Below are positions 51,150 through 59,895 of a stretch of DNA of 64,000 nt, one piece after another. Both the position numbers and the translations under genes were made by a program. Source of the stretch: JBJXGV01 sp046160485 (GTDB lineage: Bacteria; Orphanbacterota; Orphanbacteria; JBJXGV01); assembly GCA_046160485.1 (NCBI GenBank), contig JBJXGV010000070.1, positions 13,401 to 77,400 on the forward strand, given 5' to 3'. The first letter of the stretch is position 1. Each line of letters opens with the position of its first letter. The notes below the pieces were generated by a model. The model did not search any database. It was not told the origin of the DNA and saw nothing but the letters and a program-made list of their open reading frames with translations.

Positions 51150-51728
51150 ATGGCCATCGAGCCGTGGAAGACGATTCACCAGAGCGAGCGCGAGTCGTAC
51201 CGCATCTTTTCGGTGCGGCGGGAGACGGCGGTCTCGCAGACGAGCGGAGTCTCGCACGAGTTTATCGTGATCGAGGCGCCGACGTGGGTGAACGTGATTC
51301 CGATCACGCCGGAAGACGACGTGGTGTTCGTGCGCCAGCACCGTCAGGGGACGCGAAGCGTGACGCTCGAGATTCCGGGCGGCATGGCCCATCGCGGCGA
51401 AACGCCGGAGGAGGCGGGCGCGCGCGAGTTGCTCGAGGAAACCGGCTTCCGCGGAGACCGCGTCGTGAGCATCGGTAGCGTCTACCCGAACCCGGCGATC
51501 CAGAACAACATCTGCCACACCGTGCTGGTCGAGGGCGCGCGCCGCGTCGCGGATCCGACGCCCGATCCGTCGGAAGAACTCGAGACGCAACTCATCCCGC
51601 TTGCGGATATTCCGCGCCGCATTCGCGACGGCGAGATCACGCACGCGCTCGTCGTCGCCGCGTTTCATCACCTCGCGATCTTGCGGCCGCCGAATGCTGC
51701 GGCCGCGACCGAAACCGGCCGCGCGTGA
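51150..51728 (+). CDS. Nudix hydrolase, ADP-ribose pyrophosphatase-like
   Basis: A 192-residue enzyme with a complete Nudix box (GGMAHRGETPEEAGARELLE followed by ETGF near residue 77). After it, SIGSVYPNPAIQNNICHTVL is the segment typical of ADP-ribose and nucleoside-diphosphate-sugar hydrolases. AGAGGG lies about 8 bases before the ATG. Its stop overlaps the next gene's GTG (GTGA). Confidence 0.87.
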   Translation: MAIEPWKTIHQSERESYRIFSVRRETAVSQTSGVSHEFIVIEAPTWVNVIPITPEDDVVFVRQHRQGTRSVTLEIPGGMAHRGETPEEAGARELLEETGFRGDRVVSIGSVYPNPAIQNNICHTVLVEGARRVADPTPDPSEELETQLIPLADIPRRIRDGEITHALVVAAFHHLAILRPPNAAAATETGRA

Positions 51729-52945
51729 TCCGCGGCGGCAACGGCGCAAGAGGAGATTCGCTCGCGATCGAGAACTCGATCGTGCGCTCCGCGCGCCATC
51801 TCCGCCGCGTCTTCGCGATCCTCGCCACGTTCGCCGCCGCCGTCGGATGCGCCGACACGCCGCGCGGCGCGGCGAGCGCGAACACGACGCGACCGGGCTC
51901 CGCGGCAGCCACATCGGGCGCCGCCGTGGAGTCCGCGCCTCCGGCGCCAGCGCGCGCGCCTGCGCCCGTAGCGCCGCGCGCACCGGGCTCCGCACTCGAG
52001 CCCGAACCCGGTTGGCCGCGCTGGCTCGAAGCGCGAGACCGTCACGCGGACCAAACCTCCGGGCTCGCATTCGTCGGCCGCGACGCCTCCGGAGCGCGCG
52101 TCTTCCTCGTCGCGGACGATGTCGGCGATCTCTGGCGGCTTCGCGTCTTCGGCTCCGCAGACTCCTTCGCACTCAGCCCGATCGCGTTCGAAGGCGCCGC
52201 GGCGGAAACGCTCGCGCGATTCCCAAAGAGCGACCTCGAAGAGATTTCGTTCTGCCCGATCACGCACCGCGTGATCCTGTCGATCGAGGGGAACGGCCCG
52301 AAGGAAGACCCGGCGGACACGACGTTTCGCGAGTGGCTCGGAGTCTTCGAGCTCGCCATGGCGCCCGACGCGCTCACCGCGACGCGCGTGACGTCGATCG
52401 CCCGGCTCGATCTGCCGGAGTGGGCGGCGGCCACGCGCCTTGCGACCAAGAACGTGGGCTTCGAGGCCGCTTCGCTCTGCGGCGACACTCTCCTACTCGG
52501 CCTCGAAGGCGTCTCGAGCGGCGAGGGGCTCTTCGCCGACTCGACGCTCTTCGAGGTTTACGACATCGCACGCGGAACACGGCGCGAGATCAGCACGCAC
52601 GGCCTCTCGATCATGACGGCGACCGGGTTTGCACGGGCGGCCGACGGGCGCTACTTCGGAATCGATCGAAATAGTTACCGACTCTTCGCCTTCCGCATCG
52701 AACACGGCACGCTGTCGCATCTGCAATCGATTCCGCTTTCGATGCCCGGCGTGGGAGGCGTCGCGTACCTGATCCCCTCCGCCGAGGCGGTCGCGGTCGA
52801 CGACGAGGGCTTTGTCTGGGTCGTCGTCGATCCGTGGAAGTACGAGCCGATCACGCGCGAGGGACTTTCACCGCGCGACATCTCGAACTACAAGCAGAAG
52901 GTGCCGCTCATCTACAAATATCGCGATCCGTTCACATCCGGATAG
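51725..52945 (+). CDS. Hypothetical lipoprotein, possibly a beta-propeller
   Basis: A 406-residue protein with an N-terminal hydrophobic stretch ending in a lipobox (FAAAVGC near residue 42), then an Ala/Pro-rich linker to about 95. The body has recurring strand motifs (TSGLAFVGRDASGARVFLVA, VAVDDEGFVWVVVDPWKYEP) like esterase-like or phytase-like beta-propellers. The enzyme or ligand is unknown. The GTG start overlaps the Nudix stop by 4 bp, so it is expressed with that gene. Confidence 0.7.
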   Translation: MIRGGNGARGDSLAIENSIVRSARHLRRVFAILATFAAAVGCADTPRGAASANTTRPGSAAATSGAAVESAPPAPARAPAPVAPRAPGSALEPEPGWPRWLEARDRHADQTSGLAFVGRDASGARVFLVADDVGDLWRLRVFGSADSFALSPIAFEGAAAETLARFPKSDLEEISFCPITHRVILSIEGNGPKEDPADTTFREWLGVFELAMAPDALTATRVTSIARLDLPEWAAATRLATKNVGFEAASLCGDTLLLGLEGVSSGEGLFADSTLFEVYDIARGTRREISTHGLSIMTATGFARAADGRYFGIDRNSYRLFAFRIEHGTLSHLQSIPLSMPGVGGVAYLIPSAEAVAVDDEGFVWVVVDPWKYEPITREGLSPRDISNYKQKVPLIYKYRDPFTSG

Positions 52946-52964
52946 CAGAATTAGGAGAGGCTCG

Positions 52965-53999
52965 ATGACACAGGCTGTAACACATCGAATTACGGAGCTC
53001 TTGGGCGATGGCATCGGGCCGGAGCTTTCGGACGCGCTTCACACGCTCGCGTCGGCGCTGCCGGTGCGGATCGAGTTCGTCCCGGTCGATCTCTCGCTCG
53101 AAGGCCGCCGAAGCACCGGACACGCCGTCTACAACGAGGCGCTCGCGTCGATCCGCGCGACGCGTTACGCCGTCAAACATCCGACCGTGACGGCCGAGGA
53201 GAGCCCGAACGCCGTGCTCCGCGGTCTCTGCAAGTTCAGCGTCATTCACCGTCCGGTCGTCTCGATACCGGGCGTGCGCACGAATTTCAACGCACACGTC
53301 GATCTCGACATCGTTCGCATCGCGACCGGCGGGACGTACGATGATCCGGGCCGCATGATCGGTCACGAGGCGGCGGTGTCGCTGCGCATCGTCGAGCGCC
53401 GCCCCAGCCGCGACGCGGCGATCTTCGCGTTCGAACTCGCTCGAAAACTCGGCAGATCCGTGACCTCGTCGTCGAAGTACACGATCCAAAAGGTCACCGA
53501 CGGTTTGTTCGAAGGGATCGTCAACGACATCAGCCAGTCGTATAAAGACGTCGCGCACCACAAGGAATTGTTCGACGCGCTACTGGCGAAGCTCGTGATG
53601 CATCCGGAGCGGTTTCAGGTCGTGCTCGTGTTGAACGAGTACGGCGACTTCCTCTCCGACATGGCGTGCGGCCTCGTCGGCTCGATCGGCATCGGCGCAA
53701 GCGCGTCGTACGCGTTCGATGAGAATCACGAGATTACGCTCGGGTTGTTCGACCCCGTCGGCGGCTCGGCGCCCGACATCGCCGGCAAAGGCGTCGCGAA
53801 TCCGACCGCGACGTTCCTGTCGTTCTCGCTTCTCTTGGCGCAGATGGACCTCGTCGCCGAGTCGGCCGCCGTGCGGGAGTCGACGCTCGGGCTCCTCGCG
53901 TCGGGGCGGCTCACGCCCGATCTCGGAGGAACGCTGACGACGCGCGAGTTCACCACGCTCGTCGCGGGATCCGTGAAGCAGCGGCTCGCGTCCGCGTAG
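52965..53999 (+). CDS. Divergent isocitrate/isopropylmalate dehydrogenase-family protein
   Basis: A 344-residue beta-decarboxylating dehydrogenase homologue: LLGDGIGPELSDAL at residue 12, ESPNAVLRGL near 84, IATGGTYDDPG near 124 with the catalytic Tyr, SSSKYTIQKVTDGLF near 168 with the catalytic Lys, LNEYGDFLSDMACGLVG near 223 with the metal Asp pair, and GGSAPDIAGKGVANP near 266. In the last motif the usual His of HGSAPDIAG is Gly, and the substrate region (FSVIHRPV) departs from known IDH and IPMDH forms, so the substrate may differ. TAGGAGAGG stands just before ATG 52965. Confidence 0.83.
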   Translation: MTQAVTHRITELLGDGIGPELSDALHTLASALPVRIEFVPVDLSLEGRRSTGHAVYNEALASIRATRYAVKHPTVTAEESPNAVLRGLCKFSVIHRPVVSIPGVRTNFNAHVDLDIVRIATGGTYDDPGRMIGHEAAVSLRIVERRPSRDAAIFAFELARKLGRSVTSSSKYTIQKVTDGLFEGIVNDISQSYKDVAHHKELFDALLAKLVMHPERFQVVLVLNEYGDFLSDMACGLVGSIGIGASASYAFDENHEITLGLFDPVGGSAPDIAGKGVANPTATFLSFSLLLAQMDLVAESAAVRESTLGLLASGRLTPDLGGTLTTREFTTLVAGSVKQRLASA

Positions 54000-54017
54000 C
54001 GCGCGTCCGTTGCGCCG

Positions 54018-55061
54018 CTAGACGCGCGCGATCTCGGCGTAGATCGCGGAAAGACGCTCGCCGAGAGCTGCGCGCCCGGAATCTTCGCCGGCAATCCCGC
54101 CGACTCGCTTCGGCGACTTCATCGCGTAGAGAAGCGCGGCTCCGAGGCCGATCGCATCGGTCGCGCCGACGTAGTGCGCCGCGTCCGCGAACAGCGCGCG
54201 CGCGTACTCGCTCTCGACCGCGACGAGGCGAGTGCGCGACGCAAGAGCCAGAAGCGCGTACGGCTCGATCGCGCCGGGGTCGGGCACCGCGAAGAACGCC
54301 CCGCGCGCGCGATCCATCTGCTCGGCGAGAAACGCAACCGGAGGATGGCCGCCGAACGTGACGCGCGGCACGAGTCCGCGCGCCGAAACCGCCTTGAGGG
54401 CATCCTTCCCGATCGGGTGTCCCATGATGAGCAGGTGGAGCCGCGCGTTGGAGGCGATCGCGGTATCGAGGCCCGCCAGGCACGCGTCGAGGTTTCCCTC
54501 CGCGAGCGGCGCGAAGACGAGGAGAAAATCGCGATCCGCGGGAAGCATGATCGTCTCCCCCGGCGCCGGGGCGAGGTCGTCGTGATCGAGCGATCCGCGG
54601 AGGTGAACGATGCGTCGCGTGTCGCCGCCGAGTGTGGCGAGCTGCGCGGCAACCGATGCGGCCGGCGTAACGATACGATCCGCAAGGGAGAGCACGTTCG
54701 CATCATGACGTCCGCGCGCAAACGGCTCGATCACTTCGACGACAAGCGGCGCGCCGATATCCTTCGCGACCGCGTGGCCGGTGCGAATCGCATCCCACCC
54801 GTGCGCGTGAATCACGGAAGGCCGGGCCTTCGACGCCGCGGACATGACGCGATCCGCCAGACTCGCGCCGGAAAACACGGCGAGCGGCCCACGGCCGCGC
54901 GCAGGGCCGGCGTCGGCGCCGCCGAACTCGGCGAGCCCAGGCGCGCCGAAAACAAGCGACGGATGCCCAGCGTCGCGCAGCGCGAGCAGTTCTTCGCGGA
55001 TTCGATGTTCGGCGAGCCCGCCGGATGCGATCGTGCCCGATGTGATGTGAAACGAAATCAT
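54018..55061 (-). CDS. Family 4-type (GT-B) glycosyltransferase-like protein
   Basis: A 347-residue cytoplasmic protein with two Rossmann-like halves. The N-terminal half has IASGGLAEHRIREELLAL near 10 and VIHAHGWDAIRTGH near 85; the C-terminal half has LIMGHPIGKDAL near 210 and PDPGAIEPYALLALASRTRLVA near 260, the place of the E-x7-E nucleotide-sugar motif. Acceptor and donor are unknown. It has its own promoter inside the end of the FHA gene and no clear SD. Confidence 0.75.
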   Translation of the reverse strand: MISFHITSGTIASGGLAEHRIREELLALRDAGHPSLVFGAPGLAEFGGADAGPARGRGPLAVFSGASLADRVMSAASKARPSVIHAHGWDAIRTGHAVAKDIGAPLVVEVIEPFARGRHDANVLSLADRIVTPAASVAAQLATLGGDTRRIVHLRGSLDHDDLAPAPGETIMLPADRDFLLVFAPLAEGNLDACLAGLDTAIASNARLHLLIMGHPIGKDALKAVSARGLVPRVTFGGHPPVAFLAEQMDRARGAFFAVPDPGAIEPYALLALASRTRLVAVESEYARALFADAAHYVGATDAIGLGAALLYAMKSPKRVGGIAGEDSGRAALGERLSAIYAEIARV

Positions 55062-55114
55062 AGGAGGGTGTCCGTGGCCGCTGCACTCGTTGGCGTCACG
55101 AGCGAAGTTCGCGC

Positions 55115-55143
55115 AAAGTAGCAGACGCCTCCGTGCGCGTCAA
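55115..55143 (-). promoter_or_regulatory. Promoter of the GT4-like gene
   Basis: On the minus strand TTGACG (55138-55143), 17 bp, TACTTT (55115-55120), about 50 bases before the ATG at 55061. The TGA stop of the FHA gene lies inside the -35 hexamer. Confidence 0.65.
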
Positions 55144-55652
55144 GGAAGCGGGCGCTGAGCGAGCTGGCGCGCCGCGAGCGCGATCGCGGCAGCGACCACG
55201 ACGATGACGATCGCGAAGACGCCAAACCGGCCGCGAGCGGACGGCGAAGCGTGCGGCGGCTGCATCGGAGGCGCGGACGAAGGCGAAGGCGCCTGATGGC
55301 TCGCGCCCGGGGCGGCGTAGGGACGCGGCGCCTCACCCTTCAATCCGCCCGCCCAGAATTGGAAAAGCGCACCGCCGAATGCGACCTGGTCGCCGTCGTT
55401 GAGCAACCCGCCCGGGAAGTCTCGGCGGTTGACGACGACTCGCGCCCCCGGCATCGGCGCAAGACGGAACGTGGCCCCCTCGCGCCGCAGCTCCGCGTGG
55501 CGCTCGAGAATATCGGGAGCATCGATCGCAATGTCCGGAGCCGCGCCGGCGCTCGGTCGCCCCACCACGAGCGAATCGCCTTTCAAGACGTACTCGCGGC
55601 GCCCCTCGAGACCGCGGAGGACGATGAGCCGCATCGCTTCTTCATGAGCCAT
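55140..55652 (-). CDS. FHA-domain protein with C-terminal membrane anchor
   Basis: A 170-residue protein. Residues 8-100 form a forkhead-associated domain (SLVVGRPSAGAAPDIAID, ERHAELRREG) that in other proteins binds phosphothreonine; the canonical SxxH is ILERH here. A Pro/Ser-rich linker leads to one membrane segment (FAIVIVVVAAAIALAA) at the C-terminus, so it is probably tail-anchored with the FHA domain in the cytoplasm. GGAG lies 7 bases before ATG 55652. Another FHA protein is encoded 2.6 kb away. Confidence 0.8.
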   Translation of the reverse strand: MAHEEAMRLIVLRGLEGRREYVLKGDSLVVGRPSAGAAPDIAIDAPDILERHAELRREGATFRLAPMPGARVVVNRRDFPGGLLNDGDQVAFGGALFQFWAGGLKGEAPRPYAAPGASHQAPSPSSAPPMQPPHASPSARGRFGVFAIVIVVVAAAIALAARQLAQRPLP

Positions 55653-55696
55653 GTTTTCTCCGTGACGAGTCTGGCGGGGAGCGTGTTCGCCGCTTA

Positions 55697-55748
55697 GGTA
55701 TACCGGAGCGCACGCGCCATTGCAATTGTCCGCTCGCGCCGATAAGGT
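55697..55748. promoter_or_regulatory. Divergent promoters sharing one palindromic -35
   Basis: TTGCAA (55720-55725) is its own reverse complement. To the right, 17 bp then TAAGGT (55743-55748), 7 bp before GTG 55756. To the left on the minus strand, 17 bp then TATACC (55697-55702), about 38 bases before the FHA leader's ATG. The same six bases can serve as -35 for both directions. Confidence 0.6.
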
Positions 55749-55755
55749 TGCGCTC

Positions 55756-56925
55756 GTGCCGCGGCCCATCGCCACATTCATGAGAACTGCCTTCGTCGCC
55801 GCGATTCTTCTCGCCGCGTTTGCCGGTTGTTCCGACCAAGACCCGATCGACACGCCGCCCCCCGACACGAAATCGCTCTGGACCGTACGCGCGAACGGCG
55901 GCGGAGACTTCACCGACTTGCAAGAGGGGATCAACGCAGCGGGCGACGGCGACACCGTGATCGTGGGCCCGGGCCGCTACGCGACGATTGGACAACGCAT
56001 CGTCGGCGGCATCCCTCGCGTCTACGCACTCCACATCGGCGCGTCCACGCGTTCGAACGCGAAGTCGCTGACGATTCGCTCGGAAGCGGGGCCCGACTCC
56101 ACGATCATCGGCGACGAAACGATCGTCGACTTCGCCGTCGTACTCCAGAACACGCCCGGCGTCACGATCGAAGGATTCGAGATCCGCGGCGGCGGTAACC
56201 GCGGCGTGTTTCTATACCGGGCCGACGCGACGCTCACGCGCAATCGCATCACGGGCTCGACGTTCGCCGTCCGCGCCGAGGAGAGCGAGATCACGCTGCG
56301 CTCGAATCACATCATCGAGAACCAGACCGGCCTCGAGGCGAACGCATCGACGATTACGACGATCGAAAATCTCTTCGATGAAAACACGAGCGACGGCATC
56401 GTGCTGATCTCCGCGACGACCGCGACGCTGCGAGGCGACACGATTCGCGCAAGCGGCGCGACGGGGATCGTGCTCGCGCTCTCGGGCGCGACGGTCGAGC
56501 GCGCGCTCATCTCGCATTCTGCTGGACCCGCGTGCGACCTGACCGACTCGCGCCTGTCGATTCGCGAAAGCACTCTCGTCTCCAACGGCCGCCCGGCGAT
56601 CGGCGCGTTTCGCGACGCTATCAGCGTGACGGGAGTTTCGTCGGTGCTCAACGCGGAGCGCGTCATCATCGCGTATTCCGGCGGGTGCGCGGTGCGCAAT
56701 CGCCAAGGCGCCGTAACGCTCTCGTGCTGCGATTTGTGGGAGAACCTCGGCGGTGACGGAGGGGCCGATTGCTCGGCCCCTGGAACCAACGGCACCTTCG
56801 CGATCAATCCATCGTTTTGTAATCTCGACACGCGCGACTACTCGCTCCGCGCCGATTCCCCGTGCGCGTCCGAAAACTCCGGAGCGTGCGGCCTCGTCGG
56901 CGCGTTCCCCGTTCGCTGCGAATAG
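55756..56925 (+). CDS. Lipoprotein with a right-handed parallel beta-helix
   Basis: A 389-residue exported protein. The signal peptide ends at a lipobox (LLAAFAGC near residue 25). Residues 45-330 are made of beta-helix coils of about 22 residues (GVTIEGFEIRGGGNRGVFLY, ATLTRNRITGSTFAVRAEE), as in pectate-lyase-like and NosD-type proteins. The C-terminus is Cys-rich (six or more Cys), suggesting disulphides. GTG 55756 is preferred over ATG 55780 because a promoter ends 7 bp before it. It may bind or cleave surface polysaccharide (inference). Confidence 0.78.
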   Translation: MPRPIATFMRTAFVAAILLAAFAGCSDQDPIDTPPPDTKSLWTVRANGGGDFTDLQEGINAAGDGDTVIVGPGRYATIGQRIVGGIPRVYALHIGASTRSNAKSLTIRSEAGPDSTIIGDETIVDFAVVLQNTPGVTIEGFEIRGGGNRGVFLYRADATLTRNRITGSTFAVRAEESEITLRSNHIIENQTGLEANASTITTIENLFDENTSDGIVLISATTATLRGDTIRASGATGIVLALSGATVERALISHSAGPACDLTDSRLSIRESTLVSNGRPAIGAFRDAISVTGVSSVLNAERVIIAYSGGCAVRNRQGAVTLSCCDLWENLGGDGGADCSAPGTNGTFAINPSFCNLDTRDYSLRADSPCASENSGACGLVGAFPVRCE

Positions 56926-56955
56926 CCGGCACTCGCAAACCGACCGCGGCGTTCT

Positions 56956-57480
56956 CTACGAAACGAGCTTCTTAAGCGCCGCGATCACCGCGTCGTAGTT
57001 CGGCTGGTCCGGCATGTCCAGTACGTACTCGACGTGCCGAATCACGCCGCCTGCGTCGACTACGAAGACCGCGCGCGAGTCGACTCCCAACTCCTTGACG
57101 TACGCTCCGTACGCGCGCCCGAAGTTGGCGTCGACGTGGTCGTGGAGCGTCGTCACGGTCGTAAGACCCGCATCGGCGCACCAGCGCTTCGCGGCGTACG
57201 GCAAATCACGGCTGAACGTGTAGAACGCGACCCGGTCTTCGAACTTCACCGCCTCGTCATTGAAGCGCTTCGTCTGCGCGGAGCAGACGCCGGTATCGAG
57301 CGACGGCACGACGGAGAAGAGCCGCACGCGGTTCCCGGTCGCTGCGAGATTTACGGGCGAAAAAGTCTGGTCGAGGACGGTGAAGTCCGGTGCGCGATCG
57401 CCGGCCTTCAGTTCCGGCCCGACGAGAGTGAACTGTTTGCCACGCAGCGTAAAAGCATTGGCGCGTTCGATGGCTGACAT
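56956..57480 (-). CDS. tpx: Thiol peroxidase
   Basis: A peroxiredoxin that reduces peroxides using thioredoxin. The 174-residue protein has the peroxidatic Cys in VPSLDTGVCSAQTKRF near 64 and the resolving Cys in AKRWCADAG near 98, as in atypical two-Cys Tpx, and AGDRAPDF near 30. ATG 57480 is chosen because GGAGG lies 8 bases upstream; an ATG at 57495 would contain that SD. The divergent gap upstream (57481-57777) shows no promoter I can place for tpx. Confidence 0.95.
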   Translation of the reverse strand: MSAIERANAFTLRGKQFTLVGPELKAGDRAPDFTVLDQTFSPVNLAATGNRVRLFSVVPSLDTGVCSAQTKRFNDEAVKFEDRVAFYTFSRDLPYAAKRWCADAGLTTVTTLHDHVDANFGRAYGAYVKELGVDSRAVFVVDAGGVIRHVEYVLDMPDQPNYDAVIAALKKLVS

Positions 57481-57677
57481 GAAGACTGCCTCCATACTGG
57501 GAGCGTTGCCCCGCGTGTGATTTGTCGTGATGTGATCGTGGAAGAACGTAGAGTTTGCGAACCCGAGCCCCGCCAATCTAGCAGAGCGGGCGAAAAAGAA
57601 AAGGGCGCCGCAAGAGCCGCGCCGGTCGCCGCGTCCTTCGCTCGACGAGCACCCGGCCCCGCGTCGCGTATGCGCCC

Positions 57678-57706
57678 TGGACCGCGCCCGCACGGCACGT
57701 TATCCT
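57678..57706 (+). promoter_or_regulatory. Promoter of the 138-residue protein gene and FHA-phosphatase
   Basis: TGGACC (57678-57683), 17 bp, TATCCT (57701-57706). The predicted leader of about 65 bases ends with GAAGAGGAG before the ATG at 57778. Confidence 0.5.
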
Positions 57707-57777
57707 CTACGCTCGACACGGAATGCGCGCCGTCGTACCGCCGCACGCGCCGCGAAAGCTGACCGAAGAGGAGTGCG

Positions 57778-58194
57778 ATGCCCTGCGAAGAGATCAGCGC
57801 CGTCGTGACCGTCGTTCTCGACAAGGACGAGCGCCTGCGCTACTACACGTTCGAAAAAATCACGTGCGGGAAGATCATCCCCCTCTCGCAAACGCTACAG
57901 GCCCACTGTAAGGGGATGACGCTCGACGCGCTCGCGTCGCTTCGACTCGAGGAACTCGTGCGTGCCTTCGACGTTCGCGACGAAGACTCGTTCTTCGTGC
58001 TCGACAAGGAACTCGACGCGTTGCAGAGCGCGGTCGCGAACTACCGCGGCTCCGACGCCGGGCTCGACTTCGAGCGATACAAGATCGAGAGCATCGAGTA
58101 CGGCGACGACTCGATCCGCATTCAACAAGTCATTCTCGAGCCAAAGCCCGACGCGGCAGTTCCGTCGTGCCGGGTCGTCTTCAAGTCGCGGTGA
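57778..58194 (+). CDS. Conserved-looking protein of unknown function
   Basis: A 138-residue soluble protein that I do not recognise with confidence. TFEKITCGKIIPLSQTLQAH followed by CKGMTLDALASLRLEELV loosely recalls the core of IscU/NifU-type scaffolds (a Cys, then a KG-L segment), but the usual three Cys are not all present. The second half is acidic and charged. A strong SD (GAGGAG, 7 bases before ATG) and codon use like the neighbours support a real gene. It sits 25 bp before the FHA-phosphatase gene, so a signalling link is possible. Confidence 0.7.
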   Translation: MPCEEISAVVTVVLDKDERLRYYTFEKITCGKIIPLSQTLQAHCKGMTLDALASLRLEELVRAFDVRDEDSFFVLDKELDALQSAVANYRGSDAGLDFERYKIESIEYGDDSIRIQQVILEPKPDAAVPSCRVVFKSR

Positions 58195-58219
58195 CGCGCG
58201 CGCGCCACGACGGCCGGCG

Positions 58220-59836
58220 ATGACGCGGTTCTTTCTCGTTGGAGCCGAGCGCGACGTCCCGATGCGTTTCGCACTGCGCGAAGGCCCGCAGACGATCGGC
58301 CGCGCCTCCGATTGCGACATTACCCTCGCGAGTTCCTCGGTGTCGAAACGCCACGCCGAGATCGACGTCTCCGGCATGGATGTCGTCGTTCGCGACCTCG
58401 GCAGCAAGAACGGAACGTTCGTCAACAAGACGCCGGTCAACAAGACCACCCCGCTCGTGCACGGCGACTCGCTCGCGCTCGGCAGCCTCCAGCTTCAGCT
58501 CGTCGACAACCAGGATCGCCCCTCCACGCGGCTCACACCCGAGGACAACGTCCGCACGCCCTACAGCACGTCGTTCGTCGAGGCGTGGACGGCGATGGAG
58601 TCGCGCCAACCGAAGCGCGCGCTCGAGGCCGTGCACGAGGCGGGGCAAACGCTCGCGCAGACGCTGACGCTCGACGGCCTCTACGAAAGCGTGCTCGCGC
58701 TCTTGGCGCGCCATTTCACGGCCGATCGCATTCTCATCCTCACGCACGGCGTCGCCGGGAGCGAACCGGTCGTCGTCGCGTCGCATCTTCAGGGGCGATC
58801 CGCGACGGACCCGCTTCACCTCAGCCAAACCCTGCTTCAAGAAGTGCTCGTCAAGGGCCGCTCCCTTCTGACCGAAGATGCAGCAGCGGACGATCGATTC
58901 GCGGGCCATCAAAGCATCATCATGTCGGGCATTCACTCCGCGATGGCCGCGCCGCTTCTCGACAAGGGCGTCATCCTCGGAATGATCTACCTCGACTCGC
59001 TGCGGCGCGCGATCGTCTACTCGCACGACGAGCTGCGCCTCCTGACGCTGCTTGCCAACATGACCGCGGTGAAAGCGACGACGTGCCGTCTCGACGAGGT
59101 CGAGAAGGAGCGCGCACGGCTACGCGGCGAACTCGATCTCGCGTCGCGGATCCAGCGGCGCCTCGTGCCCGACGAAATTCCGCACATTCCCGGCTACACC
59201 GTTTTCGCGGAGATGACGCCGTGCCACGAAATCGGCGGCGACCTTTTCGACATACGGCCGCGCTCGGACGGACGCGTTTGGCTGGCGGTCGGCGATGTCA
59301 CGGGGAAAGGCGTCGCCGCGGCGCTTCTCATGTCGAACGTGATGGCCGCGCTCCGCTTTCTCGAGGACGACGTCGACGATGTGCTCGTCCTCGTCGACCG
59401 GCTGCAGGCGCGGCTCCTGCAGAACCTCGACATCGGGCAGTTCCTCACGCTATTCGTTGGGCTGCTCGACCCGGCGACGGGGCGGCTCACGTACGTCAAC
59501 GCGGGGCACGCACCGCCGCTCTGGATCGGCGTCGATTCTTGCGAGTCGCTGGCCTCGACGGCGCCGCCCGTCGCGCTCGTGCCGTCGATCGTGCCCGAGG
59601 TCGCAGAGATCGTTCTCGCGCCGAACGAGACGATCGTGATCTTCAGCGACGGACTCAGCGAGGCCTCCGAAACGGACGAGCAATACGACGAAAAGCGGCT
59701 GGGCGATTTCGTCGGCGCACACCGGGGCGAGAGTGCCGAAGTTCTCGGGCGAGGACTGCTCGCCGACGTCGAGGCGTTTCGCGGTGCGTCGCCCGTTGCC
59801 GACGACCTGACGATTCTCATCGTTCAGCGACTGTAG
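58220..59836 (+). CDS. FHA-GAF-PP2C (SpoIIE/RsbU-type) serine phosphatase
   Basis: A 538-residue cytoplasmic signalling protein. Residues 5-95 are an FHA domain (TIGRASDCDITLASSSVSKR, DLGSKNGTFVN). Residues 150-300 are a GAF domain (LTLDGLYESVLALLARHF, GMIYLD). A short coiled coil (DEVEKERARLRGELDLASRI) links to a PP2C-type phosphatase from about 315: CHEIGGDLFDI near 335 and AVGDVTGKGVAAALLM near 355 carry the metal Asp residues, then YVNAGHAPPLW and IFSDGLSEA. Targets are likely anti-sigma or other phosphoproteins; no partner gene is visible nearby except the FHA protein at 55140. Confidence 0.9.
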   Translation: MTRFFLVGAERDVPMRFALREGPQTIGRASDCDITLASSSVSKRHAEIDVSGMDVVVRDLGSKNGTFVNKTPVNKTTPLVHGDSLALGSLQLQLVDNQDRPSTRLTPEDNVRTPYSTSFVEAWTAMESRQPKRALEAVHEAGQTLAQTLTLDGLYESVLALLARHFTADRILILTHGVAGSEPVVVASHLQGRSATDPLHLSQTLLQEVLVKGRSLLTEDAAADDRFAGHQSIIMSGIHSAMAAPLLDKGVILGMIYLDSLRRAIVYSHDELRLLTLLANMTAVKATTCRLDEVEKERARLRGELDLASRIQRRLVPDEIPHIPGYTVFAEMTPCHEIGGDLFDIRPRSDGRVWLAVGDVTGKGVAAALLMSNVMAALRFLEDDVDDVLVLVDRLQARLLQNLDIGQFLTLFVGLLDPATGRLTYVNAGHAPPLWIGVDSCESLASTAPPVALVPSIVPEVAEIVLAPNETIVIFSDGLSEASETDEQYDEKRLGDFVGAHRGESAEVLGRGLLADVEAFRGASPVADDLTILIVQRL

Positions 59837-59883
59837 ATCGCGCCGCGCCGAAACTCGTCCGCCGTGCTGAATCCTCCGCGGGC

Positions 59884-59889
59884 TATAAT
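59884..59889 (+). promoter_or_regulatory. Consensus -10 of the purple-acid-phosphatase-type gene
   Basis: TATAAT lies 6 bp before the GTG at 59896, the position used at the leaderless starts in this window. No matching -35 is seen 16-18 bp upstream, so strength is uncertain. Confidence 0.45.
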
Positions 59890-59895
59890 CGCGGC

